NCBI GenBank assembly: GCA_934526125.1
Contig: CAKSZU010000002.1
Location: forward strand, 1 to 50,593
Length of the DNA stretch: 50,593 nt
Reading direction: 5' to 3'
Source of the DNA: an uncultured Faecalibacterium sp.
GTDB lineage: Bacteria > Bacillota > Clostridia > Oscillospirales > Ruminococcaceae
Both the position numbers and the translations under genes were made by a program. Shown in pieces: positions 23,116-32,163 of this stretch. The notes below the pieces were generated by a model, which saw only the letters and a program-made list of their open reading frames with translations, had not been told where the DNA came from and ran no database searches. The first letter of the stretch is position 1. Each line of letters begins with the position of its first letter.

Positions 23116-25248
23116 TCAGCTGCGGTATTTTGCCAGCGTGGCGTGGAGCCGCAGCACCTCCAGCGGTTTTGTCAGATAGTCATTCATCCCGGCCTGAGAC
23201 GCCTTCTGCTGATCTTCGGCAAAGGCGTTGGCCGTCATGGCGATGATGGGCACCGCACCGGCGTCCGGGCGGGGCAGCTGCCGGATCTTCCGGGCCGCCT
23301 CCAGACCGTCCAGCACCGGCATCATGATATCCATCAGGACGGCGTCATAGTGGTTCGGGGCCGAGGCGGCAAAGGCATCCACCGCCTCCTGCCCGTTGAC
23401 GGCAAAGTCCGCATGGGCCCCGGCGTCCTCCAGCAGGTAGGCGACGATCTCCCGGTTGAGGTCGTTGTCCTCCGCCACCAGAAGCCGCATCCCGGAAATG
23501 TCGGCCGGGCGCTCCGGCTCCGGGGCGGCGGCAGGCTGTTCCTCCACGGCAAAGGGCAGCTCCACCGTAAAGGTGGTCCCCACCCCCTGCTGGCTTTCGG
23601 CCCGGATGCTGCCGCCCATGGCCCGCACCAGTTCGTCCACGATGGACATGCCCAGTCCGGTGCCCTGATACACGGTACGGACGCTGTCGTTCTCCTGGGT
23701 GAAGGGCTGGTAGAGATGCTGCTGCAGGAACTCCGGGCTCATGCCGATGCCGGTATCCTGCACCACAAAACGGCAGCGGGCCCAGCCGTCCTCACAGCAC
23801 AGCTCCTCTGCCGTCACATCCACCCGGCCGTCGGGTTTATTGTACTTCATGCCGTTGCTGACAAGGTTCAGCAGGATGCGCCGCAGATGGAGCGGGCTGC
23901 CGGTCAGGCGGGTATGCACCACGCCTTCGGTGTGCAGGGCAAAGGCGACGTTCTTCTCGTTGGGCTGGTCCTCCGTGATCTGCCGGATGATGTCCAGCTC
24001 CTCCTGCAGGTCAAAGGGTTTGTGTTCCAGCCGGACACTGCCGTGTTCCAGCTCGCTCATGTCCAGCACGTCGTTCAGCAGCGAGAGCAGATGTTCCGAT
24101 GCCTTGTCGATCTTGTTCAGGCAGGTATCCACCACTTCCGGCTCGGTCTCGTGGCGGCGGATCTGCTCCACCATGCCCATGATGCCGTTCATGGGGGTGC
24201 GGATGTCGTGGCTCATGTGGGAGAGGAACTCGCTCTTAGCCCGGTTGGCCTGCTGCGCCGCCTCGCTGGTTTTCCGGAGCTTGTTCTGGTAATCCAGCAG
24301 CGACTGGATGTACACCGCCTGTTTCCGGTCCATGAGTTCCGCTGCGATGCACAGACAGAACGCCACGGCAAGGCTCAGGAAGAAGGTGATGTAGAACACC
24401 CGGTTGTTCTGCAGGACATAAGAAAAAGAGCGGTCCTTGGTGAACTCATCGATCCATTTCTGCTTCAGCCGTCCGATGGTCCCGTCTGCCGACATGGCCT
24501 GCAGGACGCTGTTCAGCTGTTCCTTCAGCTCCGGGCGGTTCTCGTCCACGGCCATGGCCGGGTAGCTCTTGGCGATCTGAAGGCCCTTTTTCAGGTGGAA
24601 GCCATTCTTCCGGATGATCTGGGAGGCCACGGCGGCATGGGCGATGCCGTAGTCCACTTCCCCGTTCTCCACGGCCTGCAGGATCTCGGTGTTGGTGTAG
24701 TACTCGACATACTCACACTGCAGGTCATAGGTCGTCTTGATGACGGAGCGGACCATCAGGGCCACCCGCTTGCCCGCCAGACCGGCGGCGCTGTCCAGCG
24801 ATTCCCGGCCGTAGACGCAGAGATCATCCGAGCAGATCGGGATGGTGCGCAAGGTCCCCTGCATATTGGAGAAGATCTCCAGCCCCAGCAGCACGTCCGC
24901 CTCGCCCTGTTCCAGCATGGCGCGGCATTCCAGCCACTCGCCGGTTTTGAACTCCAGCCGCACCCCCAGGCGGTTGGCCACCTCGATGATACTCTCGATG
25001 TACAGGCCGGACAGATCGCCGTTGGAATTGATGTAGGAGTTGGGGCAGAAATCATAGTCCGCGGCCACACGCAGCACCGGGGCGTCCGGGTCGGTGGTCC
25101 TGATCTCCGTTTCCAGCACCGGTTCCCGGGCAAAGGCCCCCATCTGGAATGCTGTGAACAGCACCGGGATGAGGACTCCCACCGCCAGCAGGAACCCCAT
25201 CATCCGCATATAGATGGAGCCGGGCCATTTCGCTGCGCCCTGTTTCAT
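23116..25248 (-). CDS. Hybrid sensor histidine kinase with periplasmic solute-binding sensor and receiver
   Basis: 710 aa. An N-terminal membrane helix (about 16-36) precedes a family-3 solute-binding domain (about 57-270) outside the cell, then a second helix (about 284-304). HisKA follows, with phosphoacceptor H347 (LSHMSHDIRTPMNG), then the HATPase with GTGLGMSIV, and a C-terminal receiver whose acceptor is in YDAVLMDIMMP. The start is ATG 25248 (MKQGAAKW) after GGGAGG; upstream in-frame codons lack a site. It should sense a small extracellular solute. No output regulator gene is adjacent; it sits between the GGDEF-EAL gene and modC. Confidence 0.9.
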   Translation of the reverse strand: MKQGAAKWPGSIYMRMMGFLLAVGVLIPVLFTAFQMGAFAREPVLETEIRTTDPDAPVLRVAADYDFCPNSYINSNGDLSGLYIESIIEVANRLGVRLEFKTGEWLECRAMLEQGEADVLLGLEIFSNMQGTLRTIPICSDDLCVYGRESLDSAAGLAGKRVALMVRSVIKTTYDLQCEYVEYYTNTEILQAVENGEVDYGIAHAAVASQIIRKNGFHLKKGLQIAKSYPAMAVDENRPELKEQLNSVLQAMSADGTIGRLKQKWIDEFTKDRSFSYVLQNNRVFYITFFLSLAVAFCLCIAAELMDRKQAVYIQSLLDYQNKLRKTSEAAQQANRAKSEFLSHMSHDIRTPMNGIMGMVEQIRRHETEPEVVDTCLNKIDKASEHLLSLLNDVLDMSELEHGSVRLEHKPFDLQEELDIIRQITEDQPNEKNVAFALHTEGVVHTRLTGSPLHLRRILLNLVSNGMKYNKPDGRVDVTAEELCCEDGWARCRFVVQDTGIGMSPEFLQQHLYQPFTQENDSVRTVYQGTGLGMSIVDELVRAMGGSIRAESQQGVGTTFTVELPFAVEEQPAAAPEPERPADISGMRLLVAEDNDLNREIVAYLLEDAGAHADFAVNGQEAVDAFAASAPNHYDAVLMDIMMPVLDGLEAARKIRQLPRPDAGAVPIIAMTANAFAEDQQKASQAGMNDYLTKPLEVLRLHATLAKYRS

Positions 25249-25323
25249 CCGATCGCCTCCCGTTCTGATCTCCGAAACCATTCTACTTTTATCATACCAA
25301 GATATCCTGCCGGATGCAACCAT

Positions 25324-25358
25324 AAAATGCCGCCCGGAGCAGTTCCGGACGGCATTTT
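25324..25358. terminator. Intrinsic terminator after modC
   Basis: AAAATGCCG (25324-25332) pairs with CGGCATTTT (25350-25358), extended by CCGGA/TCCGG inside. It ends modABC and insulates the kinase gene. Confidence 0.85.
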
Positions 25359-25379
25359 GTCGGTTTCTTTTTCTGTTTT

Positions 25380-26429
25380 TTACGCCTGCAGGGGCATGAT
25401 GACCCCGGCGGGGGCCGAAAGCGCCGCAGGCACGGCCGGCGGGGGCGAAGCAAGGGTGGTCTTGGAGACCTTCCACCACAGCTGCCCGCTGCCGCCCGGG
25501 GCGGTGCAGATCAGGTTCCAGTCAAAGGGGTTCTCGCTGATGGCCCCGGCCTGCACCGGCAGGCTGTTGGCCGCGCCGGGGGCGCAGGGCGAAAAATCAT
25601 GGGCGCGGATGCCCACAGCGCAGCAGCCCTCCGGCACTTCCAGCGCCACGGTCAGGGTCTGCCTCCACCCGTCCAGACGGACGGTGTGGGCATCCACCCG
25701 GGTGCAGGGCAAGATGTTCTTGCAGCCGGTCAGCCGGGCGGCGGCGCAGGTGCGGGGGTCGGCAAACACCTCTTTGGTGGGACCGGCGCGGAGTACACTG
25801 CCCCGGTCCATCACCACCATCTCCCGGCACAGGCGGTAGGCCTCGTCCCGGTTGTGGGTGACCAGCAGGGCCGTGCCCTCGAACCCGGCCAGCAGAGCCC
25901 CCACCTCGCCTTCCACCTCTTCGCGCAGGTAGCTGTCCAGCGCACTGAAGGGCTCGTCCAGCATCAGGATCTTCGGGCGGGCCGCAAGGATGCGGGCCAG
26001 GGCCGTGCGCTGCTGCTGTCCGCCCGAAAGCTGCCCCGGCAGCCGCTTGGCCAGCGGCTCCAGCCGCATGGCCCGCAGCGCCTCGGTGCAGGCGGCCCGG
26101 CGGGCGGCGGGGTCTTTTTCCTTTTTCAGGGCGCAGAGGATATTCTGCTCCACGGTCATGTTGGGGAACAGGGCGTAGTTCTGAAACAGCAGGCCCACAT
26201 TCCGCTGCTGGGGGGGCAGGTCGATGCCCTGTTCACTGTCGAACAACACCCGCCCGTCCAGCACGATGCGGCCTTCGTCCGGGCGGACGATGCCCGCAAT
26301 GCAGCGCAGGGTCATGCTTTTTCCGCAGCCGGACGCCCCCAGCAGGGCGGCGGCGGTGCTGCCCGCCGTGAACTCAGACCGGAGGGTGAAGCCCTCCAGC
26401 CGCTTGGTGATCGAGACTTCCAGACTCAT
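25380..26429 (-). CDS. modC: Molybdate ABC transporter ATP-binding protein
   Basis: 349 aa. Walker A GASGCGKSM, Q-loop FQNYALFPN, signature LSGGQQQRTAL and Walker B KILMLDEPFSALD are present, followed by a C-terminal regulatory (TOBE-like) part. It powers molybdate uptake through ModB. ATGA overlap with modB gives coupled translation. The terminator at 25324 follows. Tungstate is the other possible substrate; the adjacent cofactor genes favour molybdate. Confidence 0.9.
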   Translation of the reverse strand: MSLEVSITKRLEGFTLRSEFTAGSTAAALLGASGCGKSMTLRCIAGIVRPDEGRIVLDGRVLFDSEQGIDLPPQQRNVGLLFQNYALFPNMTVEQNILCALKKEKDPAARRAACTEALRAMRLEPLAKRLPGQLSGGQQQRTALARILAARPKILMLDEPFSALDSYLREEVEGEVGALLAGFEGTALLVTHNRDEAYRLCREMVVMDRGSVLRAGPTKEVFADPRTCAAARLTGCKNILPCTRVDAHTVRLDGWRQTLTVALEVPEGCCAVGIRAHDFSPCAPGAANSLPVQAGAISENPFDWNLICTAPGGSGQLWWKVSKTTLASPPPAVPAALSAPAGVIMPLQA

Positions 26430-27103
26430 GCGCGGCCGCCTTTCTGCCCGGGGCGGCGCTCCAACAGGTTCACCGCCAGAAGCACCACCGTGGAGATGGC
26501 AATGTCCACCAGTACCCAGCGCATGGCCCCGGCTTCATCGTTGGTGCGCCAGAGCTGGTACACCGTGGTGGCGATGGTGGCCGTCTTCCCGGGGGTGTAG
26601 CCTGCGATCATGCTGGTGGCACCGTACTCGCCCAACGCCCGGGCAAAGGCCAGCACCGTACCGGCCAGGATGCCCTGACGGCAGTAGGGCATCCGTACAC
26701 GCCAGAAGATCCAGGTGTTGGAAAGCCCCAGCGTCTGGGCCGACCAGGCAAGGGTCTCGTCAAAGCTCTCAAAGGCCCCCCGGGCCGTGCGGTACATCAG
26801 GGGGAAGGCCACCACCACCGAAGCGAAGATGGCGCTGTACCAGTTCATGACCAGTTTCACGCCGAAATGCTCCATGAAAAAGATGCCCAGCGGCCGCTTT
26901 GCCCCGAAGAGCAGCAGCAGGAAATAGCCCACCACCGTAGGCGGCAGCACCATGGGCAGGGTGAGGATCACGTCCAGCACACCCTTGACTGCCCGGGGCA
27001 GCTTTGCGATATAATACGCCGCAAAGATCCCTCCGAAAAACACGAAGGCACAGCTGATCAGGGCGATGCGGAGGCTGTTCCACAGCGGGTAGAGGTCGGT
27101 CAT
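26426..27103 (-). CDS. modB: Molybdate ABC transporter permease
   Basis: 225 aa, about five or six membrane helices, with the CysTW/ModB loop (LAWSAQTLGLSNTWIFWRVRMP) and the family's ARALGEYGATSMIAG. The start at 27103 overlaps the modA stop as ATGA; the frame stays open further upstream inside modA, which is not used. Confidence 0.92.
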   Translation of the reverse strand: MTDLYPLWNSLRIALISCAFVFFGGIFAAYYIAKLPRAVKGVLDVILTLPMVLPPTVVGYFLLLLFGAKRPLGIFFMEHFGVKLVMNWYSAIFASVVVAFPLMYRTARGAFESFDETLAWSAQTLGLSNTWIFWRVRMPYCRQGILAGTVLAFARALGEYGATSMIAGYTPGKTATIATTVYQLWRTNDEAGAMRWVLVDIAISTVVLLAVNLLERRPGQKGGRA

Positions 27104-27975
27104 AATGCGGTAAAGCCGACGCTCTCGAACACCGACCCGGCTTCCTCCGTCTGCAGGTAGGCGAGGAATGCTTTGGCGGCCTCGGCGTGGAGGGCGTTCT
27201 TCAGCACGGCGGCGGGATAGATGACCTGACCGCACATCTCGGCGGTGGCCTCGTCCACCGGGGTCAGACCGGCGCTGTAAGCATCGGTGCAGTAGACCAC
27301 ACCGGCGTCCACGCTGGCCTCGCTGACCTGGGTGGTCACTTCCTTGACGTTGGAGCCGTAGGTGATGACACCGGCCGCTGCCAGAACCTCCTCGTCCAGA
27401 CCGTAGCAGGCCAGGATCTTCTGGGTGTACTGGCCCACGGGCACATCGCTGTTGCCCATGCAGAAGAGGATGTCCCCGGCCTTCAGATGCTCGGCCAGGG
27501 CGTCGAAGCTGTCGATGCCCTTGTCGTCGTTTTCGGGCACACAGAGTACTACCTTGTTCTCCAGCAGGTCCACGCGGGTCTCAGAGTCCACGAAGTCCAG
27601 CCCCTCGGTGTTGACCTCGGCGGAAGCCGTACTGTCCAGCTGGTTCATCTGCTTCTGACCGGCAGAGAGGAAGAGGTCGCAGTCGGCTCCCTCCTGGATC
27701 TGGGTCTTGAGGGTGCCGGAAGAGTCAAAGTTGAACCGGAAGCTGACCCCCGGGTTCTCGGCGGAGTAGGTCTCTGCGATGGCGTTCAGGGTCTCGGTCA
27801 GGGAGGCCGCTGCAAAGACGATGAGTTCCACGCCCTCACCGGAAAAGGCCGGTGCGGCAGAGGATGCTGCGCTGGTGGAAGAAGCCGCGCCGCCGCAGGC
27901 GATCAGGGCTGCCGATGCACCGGCAAGGCCTGCCCCACACAGAAAGCTGCGGCGGGAAATACGGATACGATTCAT
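27100..27975 (-). CDS. modA: Molybdate-binding lipoprotein
   Basis: 291 aa. Twin-arginine-like start (ISRRSFLCG), lipobox with Cys about 27 (ALIAC), Ala/Ser linker, then the ModA domain opening FAAASLTETLNAIAETY. SSGTLKTQIQEGADCDLFLSA and VPVGQY are typical oxyanion-binding segments. It captures molybdate outside the membrane. The first gene of modABC, with a promoter at 28048-28076. Confidence 0.93.
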   Translation of the reverse strand: MNRIRISRRSFLCGAGLAGASAALIACGGAASSTSAASSAAPAFSGEGVELIVFAAASLTETLNAIAETYSAENPGVSFRFNFDSSGTLKTQIQEGADCDLFLSAGQKQMNQLDSTASAEVNTEGLDFVDSETRVDLLENKVVLCVPENDDKGIDSFDALAEHLKAGDILFCMGNSDVPVGQYTQKILACYGLDEEVLAAAGVITYGSNVKEVTTQVSEASVDAGVVYCTDAYSAGLTPVDEATAEMCGQVIYPAAVLKNALHAEAAKAFLAYLQTEEAGSVFESVGFTAL

Positions 27976-28027
27976 ACTGATACACTCCTGTTTTTGATTT
28001 TACGGTAGATCCGGAGTGCCGCCCACT

Positions 28028-28076
28028 CGGAAAATTTTTCCGACAATATGATAACGAAAAAAAGGCAGGCCGTCAA
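28028..28076 (-). promoter_or_regulatory. modABC promoter with operator-like palindrome
   Basis: Minus-strand TTGACG (28071-28076), 17 nt, TATCAT (28048-28053). The -35 lies inside the terminator of the preceding gene. A 15-bp palindrome, arms CGGAAAA/TTTTCCG (28028-28042), lies at the expected transcription start. Confidence 0.6.
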
Positions 28077-28090
28077 GAGACGATCTGCCT
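28063..28090 (-). terminator. Intrinsic terminator after the MOSC-MogA gene
   Basis: AGGCAG/CTGCCT arms (28085-28090 and 28063-28068) with inner CGTC/GACG pairs, then seven T residues on the minus strand. Confidence 0.75.
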
Positions 28091-28105
28091 GAAAATGGTG
28101 ATTTT

Positions 28106-29038
28106 TTACGTCCGGGCACACTCCCCGTCCAGACCGGCGGCGATCCGCAGGCCGTGTTCCAGCACGGGCAGCAGATACTCCAGATCCTCCCCCACCGCCT
28201 TGGGGCTGCCGGGCAGGTTGACGATCAGGGTCTTCCCCCGCAGAACGCTGACGCCCCGGCTGAGCATCCCCCGGGGGGTGATGCTCAGGCTATGATACCG
28301 CAGGGCCTCCGCGATGCCGGGGGCATTGCGGTCGGCCACCGCAAGGGTCGCCTCCGGGGTGACGTCCCGGGGCGAAAAGCCGGTGCCACCGGTGGTCAGG
28401 ATCAGATTGACCTGACGCCCGTCCGCCAGACGGAGCAGCTGGGCCCGGAGGGCGGCGGCATCGTCAGGCAGGAGCAGGGTCTCCTCCACCCGGTACCCCG
28501 CCTCCGTCAGCATCCGGGCCGCCAGCGGGCCGCTTTTGTCCTCCCGCTTGCCCTGACTGCCCTTGTCGGACAGGGTGATGACCGCTGCCCGCAGGGGCGG
28601 CTCTTCCGGCGGGGGCAGCAGAGTGACCGGGTCCCCCACCCGGATGATGCCGCCCTGCACCACCCGGGCGAACACGCCCTCCCGGGGCATGATGCAGTCG
28701 CCGGTCTTCTGCCGGATGGCACAGTCGTTGTGGCACTCCTTGCCGATCTGGGTCAGTTCCAGCACCGCCCCGCCCACGGCCAGACGGCTGGGCACCGGCA
28801 GGGTGCGGAGGTCGAAGCCCTCCACCACCAGATTTTCACCGAAGGCCCCGTACTCCACCCAGAGCTTTTTGCGGAACTGTTCGATCTTCTCGGCGCTCAG
28901 CAGGCTGACCTGCCGGTGCCAGCTGCCCCCGTGGGCGTCAGTTTCGATGCCCCATTCCGGGGTCAGAACGGCGCTCTCCACCGGGGTCTTGACGGTGCCC
29001 CGCCGGGGGCTGGTGCAGATGGCCAAAAGCTTTCCCAT
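28106..29038 (-). CDS. MOSC domain fused to MogA-type molybdopterin adenylyltransferase
   Basis: 310 aa in two parts. Residues 1-145 are a MOSC domain (GIETDAHGGSWHRQVSLLS, then the conserved Cys in IGKECHNDC). Residues about 150-300 are a MogA/MoaB domain (AAVITLSDKGSQGKREDKSG, LILTTGGTGFSPRDVTPEAT). MogA activates molybdopterin by adenylylation before molybdenum insertion, and MOSC domains carry sulfur for the cofactor. The gene lies 5 nt after moaA and forms one operon with it. The fusion puts two late cofactor steps in one protein. Confidence 0.9.
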   Translation of the reverse strand: MGKLLAICTSPRRGTVKTPVESAVLTPEWGIETDAHGGSWHRQVSLLSAEKIEQFRKKLWVEYGAFGENLVVEGFDLRTLPVPSRLAVGGAVLELTQIGKECHNDCAIRQKTGDCIMPREGVFARVVQGGIIRVGDPVTLLPPPEEPPLRAAVITLSDKGSQGKREDKSGPLAARMLTEAGYRVEETLLLPDDAAALRAQLLRLADGRQVNLILTTGGTGFSPRDVTPEATLAVADRNAPGIAEALRYHSLSITPRGMLSRGVSVLRGKTLIVNLPGSPKAVGEDLEYLLPVLEHGLRIAAGLDGECART

Positions 29039-29043
29039 GGTAT

Positions 29044-30021
29044 CTATCCTCCGATGCGGTACATTCCCCGGGAAACGGGGAGATCCCGCGCTGCTTCAAA
29101 ATGATGTTCCCGGGGCTTTGCCCGGATGGCCGCGGCAATGGCGGCCAGAAGTTCTTCGTCCGAAGCGCCGCCCCACAGCAGGGCCCGCAGGTCGCACCCG
29201 GCCTCGCTGGCGAGGCAGAGCCGCAGAAAACCCTGACTGGTGAGCCGCACCCGGTTGCAGGAAGCACAGAACTTGCCGTGTACCGCGGCGATGAGCCCGA
29301 TGCTCCCGGGCCAGCCGGGGGCAGAATAATAGACCGCCGGGCCGTCCCCCAGTGCGGCAGACTGCTCCGGGGCAAGGGGGACAAGCTCCGGCCAGCGGCG
29401 CTTCAGCCGGGCCAGCACCTCCGGCCCGGACAGGCCGGGCTGCGCGGCTCCAAAGCCGATGGGCATCATCTCGATGAACCGCACCTGCAACGGGTACTCT
29501 GCCGCCAGCGCGGCCAGCTGTTCCAGCTCCCCCTCGTTGACCCCCGGCTGGGGGACACAGTTCAGTTTGAGGGGCAGCCCGCTTTCCAGCACGGCATGGA
29601 TGCCCGCCAGCACAGCGGGCAGCGCATCCCGGGAAGTGATGCGGGCAAACACCTCCGGCGAGAGGGTGTCCAGGCTGACGTTCACGCTGTCCAGCCCGGC
29701 GGCCTGCAGGGCTGGCAGCTGTTCGGCCAGCAGTACCCCGTTGGTGGTCAGGGCGACTTTCCGGATGCCGGGCACGGCTTTGAGCCCCGCCGCCAGACGC
29801 TCTACCCCGGGGCGCACCAGCGGTTCCCCGCCGGTGATGCGCACCGTGTCGATGCCGCAGCGGGCCGACAGGGCGGCAAGGCGGAGCAGCTCTTCCAGCG
29901 TCAGCGGCTCTTCCCCGCAGGGGAGTGCGCCCGACGGCATACAGTACCGGCAGCGCAGGTTGCACTGCCCGGTGACCGAAAGGCGGAGGTAATGGATGCG
30001 GCGTCCGTATGCGTCAAGCAT
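29044..30021 (-). CDS. moaA: GTP 3',8-cyclase
   Basis: 325 aa radical-SAM enzyme, the first step of molybdopterin synthesis. The first cluster motif C20-x3-C24-x2-C27 (CNLRCRYC) binds SAM. The C-terminal cluster motif is [18 protein letters not shown]. The chain ends in the catalytically needed double glycine (YRIGG). It overlaps the moaC end by 8 nt. Iron-sulfur and length match the family. Confidence 0.97.
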   Translation of the reverse strand: MLDAYGRRIHYLRLSVTGQCNLRCRYCMPSGALPCGEEPLTLEELLRLAALSARCGIDTVRITGGEPLVRPGVERLAAGLKAVPGIRKVALTTNGVLLAEQLPALQAAGLDSVNVSLDTLSPEVFARITSRDALPAVLAGIHAVLESGLPLKLNCVPQPGVNEGELEQLAALAAEYPLQVRFIEMMPIGFGAAQPGLSGPEVLARLKRRWPELVPLAPEQSAALGDGPAVYYSAPGWPGSIGLIAAVHGKFCASCNRVRLTSQGFLRLCLASEAGCDLRALLWGGASDEELLAAIAAAIRAKPREHHFEAARDLPVSRGMYRIGG

Positions 30022-30511
30022 GGCTGCCGCCTGCCCGGCGATAGGGGCCGCTCTTGCCGCCGCTCTTGCTTTCCAGACAGATCTCCCCCAGCTCCATGCC
30101 CTTATCCAGCGCCTTGCACATGTCGTAGATGGTGAGCAGGGCGGTAGAGACGCCGGTCAGAGCCTCCATCTCCACCCCGGTGACCCCGCTGGTCCTGACC
30201 GTGCAGCGGGCCTCCACGGCCCGGCGCTCCGGCAGCAGGCGGAAGTCCAGCACGGCTTTGGTCAGGGGCAGCGGATGGCACAGGGGGATCAGGTCGCTGG
30301 TGTGCTTGGTGGCCATGATGCCGGCCACCCGGGCCACCCCCAGCACATCGCCTTTCTGCACCGTGCCCCCGGCCAGTGCGGCAAAGGCCGCCTCGTTCAT
30401 GGTGATGACACCGCGGGCCACAGCCTCCCGGGCGGTGACCGGTTTCCCGCTCACATCCACCATCACGGCGTTCCCGGCGGCATCAAAATGGGTCAATTTG
30501 TTTTCCGTCAT
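30014..30511 (-). CDS. moaC: Cyclic pyranopterin monophosphate synthase
   Basis: 165 aa. Converts the MoaA product to cyclic pyranopterin monophosphate. [22 protein letters not shown] and [10 protein letters not shown] are the active-site segments, and KSGGKSG closes the fold. Ribosome site AAGGA before ATG 30511. The moaA start overlaps its end. moaD and moaE, the next step, are not in the window. Confidence 0.97.
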   Translation of the reverse strand: MTENKLTHFDAAGNAVMVDVSGKPVTAREAVARGVITMNEAAFAALAGGTVQKGDVLGVARVAGIMATKHTSDLIPLCHPLPLTKAVLDFRLLPERRAVEARCTVRTSGVTGVEMEALTGVSTALLTIYDMCKALDKGMELGEICLESKSGGKSGPYRRAGGSHA

Positions 30512-30548
30512 TCGTTTTGTCCTTATCGCCTTTTCCTAAAAGCTCTCT

Positions 30549-30598
30549 TGCCTGGCTCCCCCTTCGGGGGAGCTGTCTGCGAAGCAGACGGAGAGGGT
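30549..30598. repeat. Two-hairpin intergenic element
   Basis: Hairpin 1: GCTCCCC/GGGGAGC (30555-30561, 30567-30573). Hairpin 2: GTCTGC-GAA-GCAGAC (30575-30589). Flanking CTCT and AGAGGG could pair around both. It fills the moaC/MoeA-like gap and looks like a dispersed REP-type unit of this bacterial group; only this copy was seen here. Confidence 0.55.
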
Positions 30599-30603
30599 TA
30601 TTT

Positions 30604-31623
30604 TCAGCAATGTCCGAACCCGCACTCGGGCCAGCGGCAGTCCGCGCAGCCCAGGCAGAGCCCGCCCTCGCCCAGGCGGGCGATGTCCTCGGCCGTGATG
30701 GGGTCCTCCGCCAGCAGGCGGGGCAGCAACAGGTCGAAGATGGTCCGTTTGGCGTACATCACACAGCCGGGCAGGCCGCACACCGGCACCCCGTCCAGCT
30801 CGCTGAGCAGGAACATGGCCCCGGGCAGCACCGGCGCACCGTAGCTGATGATATCGGCTCCGGTGTTCCTGATGGCCAGCGGGGTGCGGTCGTCCGGGTC
30901 CACGCTCATGCCGCCGGTGGTAAAGATCAGCTCGCAGCCCGCCGCTTTGGCTTCCAGAATGGCCGCCGTAATGCCCGCCGGGTCATCGTCGCAGACTTTG
31001 TGGAAGAGCATCGTGCAGCCGTACTCTGCCAGTTTCTTCTCCAGAATGGGGGTAAAGCTGTCCTCAATGCGGCCGTGGAACACCTCGCTGCCGGTGGTGA
31101 TGACGGCATACTTCTTCGGGTGGAAGGGCAGCACGTTCAAAATCGGCTCCGGCCCGGCGGCCGCCTGCATGGCGTCCATCTTCTCCTGCTCGATGACCAG
31201 CGGGATGATCCGGGTCCCGGCCAGCTTCTGGCCTTTTTTCACAGGCAGGTCCCCGTGGACCGTGGCGATCATCATCTGGGGCGTCCGGTTCACGGCCATA
31301 AGAGCCTCGCGGCGGATCTTCAGCAGGCCGTCGCAGTCGGCGATCAGCTCGATCTTGCCCTCCCGGGGCTCGGTGCCGTGGATATTGGCACCGGCTGCGG
31401 CTTTGTAGAGCAATGCCGCCGCCTCATCCTCATGCAGGATACCGGGCTTTTTCTCCCAGACGTAGAGGTTCTCCTTGCCGATGCTCAGCAGCACCGGGAT
31501 GTCCTCGGGCCGGACGATGTGGCCCTTGCGGAACCGGGCCCCCTTGAACTGGCCCGGGATGATCTGGGTGATATCGTGGCAGAGTACCTGCCCCACTGCG
31601 TCCTCGGTACGGATCAGTTTCAT
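30604..31623 (-). CDS. MoeA-like molybdopterin-binding protein with Cys-rich tail
   Basis: 339 aa. The N-terminal half resembles the MoeA-linked domain of clostridial molybdopterin-binding proteins, and the C-terminal half is a MogA/MoeA fold (YAVITTGSEVFHGRI, LIFTTGGMSVDPDDRTP, GLPGCVMY). The last 20 residues hold five cysteines (CLGC, C, C, C pattern), which may bind a metal. It probably takes part in molybdenum insertion or maturation of a molybdenum hydroxylase. It is followed by the two-hairpin element and moaC, and preceded 21 nt away by mobB. Confidence 0.8.
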   Translation of the reverse strand: MKLIRTEDAVGQVLCHDITQIIPGQFKGARFRKGHIVRPEDIPVLLSIGKENLYVWEKKPGILHEDEAAALLYKAAAGANIHGTEPREGKIELIADCDGLLKIRREALMAVNRTPQMMIATVHGDLPVKKGQKLAGTRIIPLVIEQEKMDAMQAAAGPEPILNVLPFHPKKYAVITTGSEVFHGRIEDSFTPILEKKLAEYGCTMLFHKVCDDDPAGITAAILEAKAAGCELIFTTGGMSVDPDDRTPLAIRNTGADIISYGAPVLPGAMFLLSELDGVPVCGLPGCVMYAKRTIFDLLLPRLLAEDPITAEDIARLGEGGLCLGCADCRWPECGFGHC

Positions 31624-31644
31624 AACAGCACTCCCCTTTCCCGC

Positions 31645-32163
31645 TCAGAGCGCCGGCATCTGGGCGGCGATCCAGTCGGCCAGAGCCTCCGGGTTCCCGG
31701 GGGTGAAATCGGCCCCGGGGAGGTCCCCCACCACAGCCAGCGGCTCGAAGGACTGGGGCTCCGGCGAGAGTTCCCGGCGCACCACCTCGATCTTGGGCCA
31801 GCCGCTGTCGTCAAAGCCTTCCATCAGCACAAGATCATAGCTGTGGCGCTCGAACAGCGCCAGAAGGTCCTGCTCGTTCAGGCGGAACTCTTCGGTCAGG
31901 ACATAGCGGCCGCCCGAATAGACCGCCACCCCCTGCGCCCCGGCCTGCTGCAGGCGGGCAGCATCGGTGCCGGGCACGGCGGGGGCCGGTGCCTCGCGGT
32001 CCCCCTTGATGACGCCCACCTTGAGCCCCCGGCCCTGCAGCAGGGGAATCAGCTTTTCCAGCAGGGCGGTCTTGCCGCTGCCGGGCACACCGCTGACAGC
32101 CAGGACAGCCGGACGCTTCAGGTCCAGCCCGGCGGCAAGGGCCTCTTTTTTCTCACTATACAC
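31645..32163 (-). CDS. mobB: MobB-type P-loop GTPase of molybdenum cofactor synthesis
   Basis: 172 aa. Walker A GVPGSGKTALLEKL (about 25-38), GVIKGDRE and DLVLMEGFDDSGWPKIEV are as in MobB, which aids attachment of guanine nucleotide to molybdopterin. The start is GTG 32163, 9 nt after GGAGG. First gene of the cofactor operon; MobA is not seen in the window, so the nucleotide attached is uncertain. Confidence 0.85.
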   Translation of the reverse strand: MYSEKKEALAAGLDLKRPAVLAVSGVPGSGKTALLEKLIPLLQGRGLKVGVIKGDREAPAPAVPGTDAARLQQAGAQGVAVYSGGRYVLTEEFRLNEQDLLALFERHSYDLVLMEGFDDSGWPKIEVVRRELSPEPQSFEPLAVVGDLPGADFTPGNPEALADWIAAQMPAL

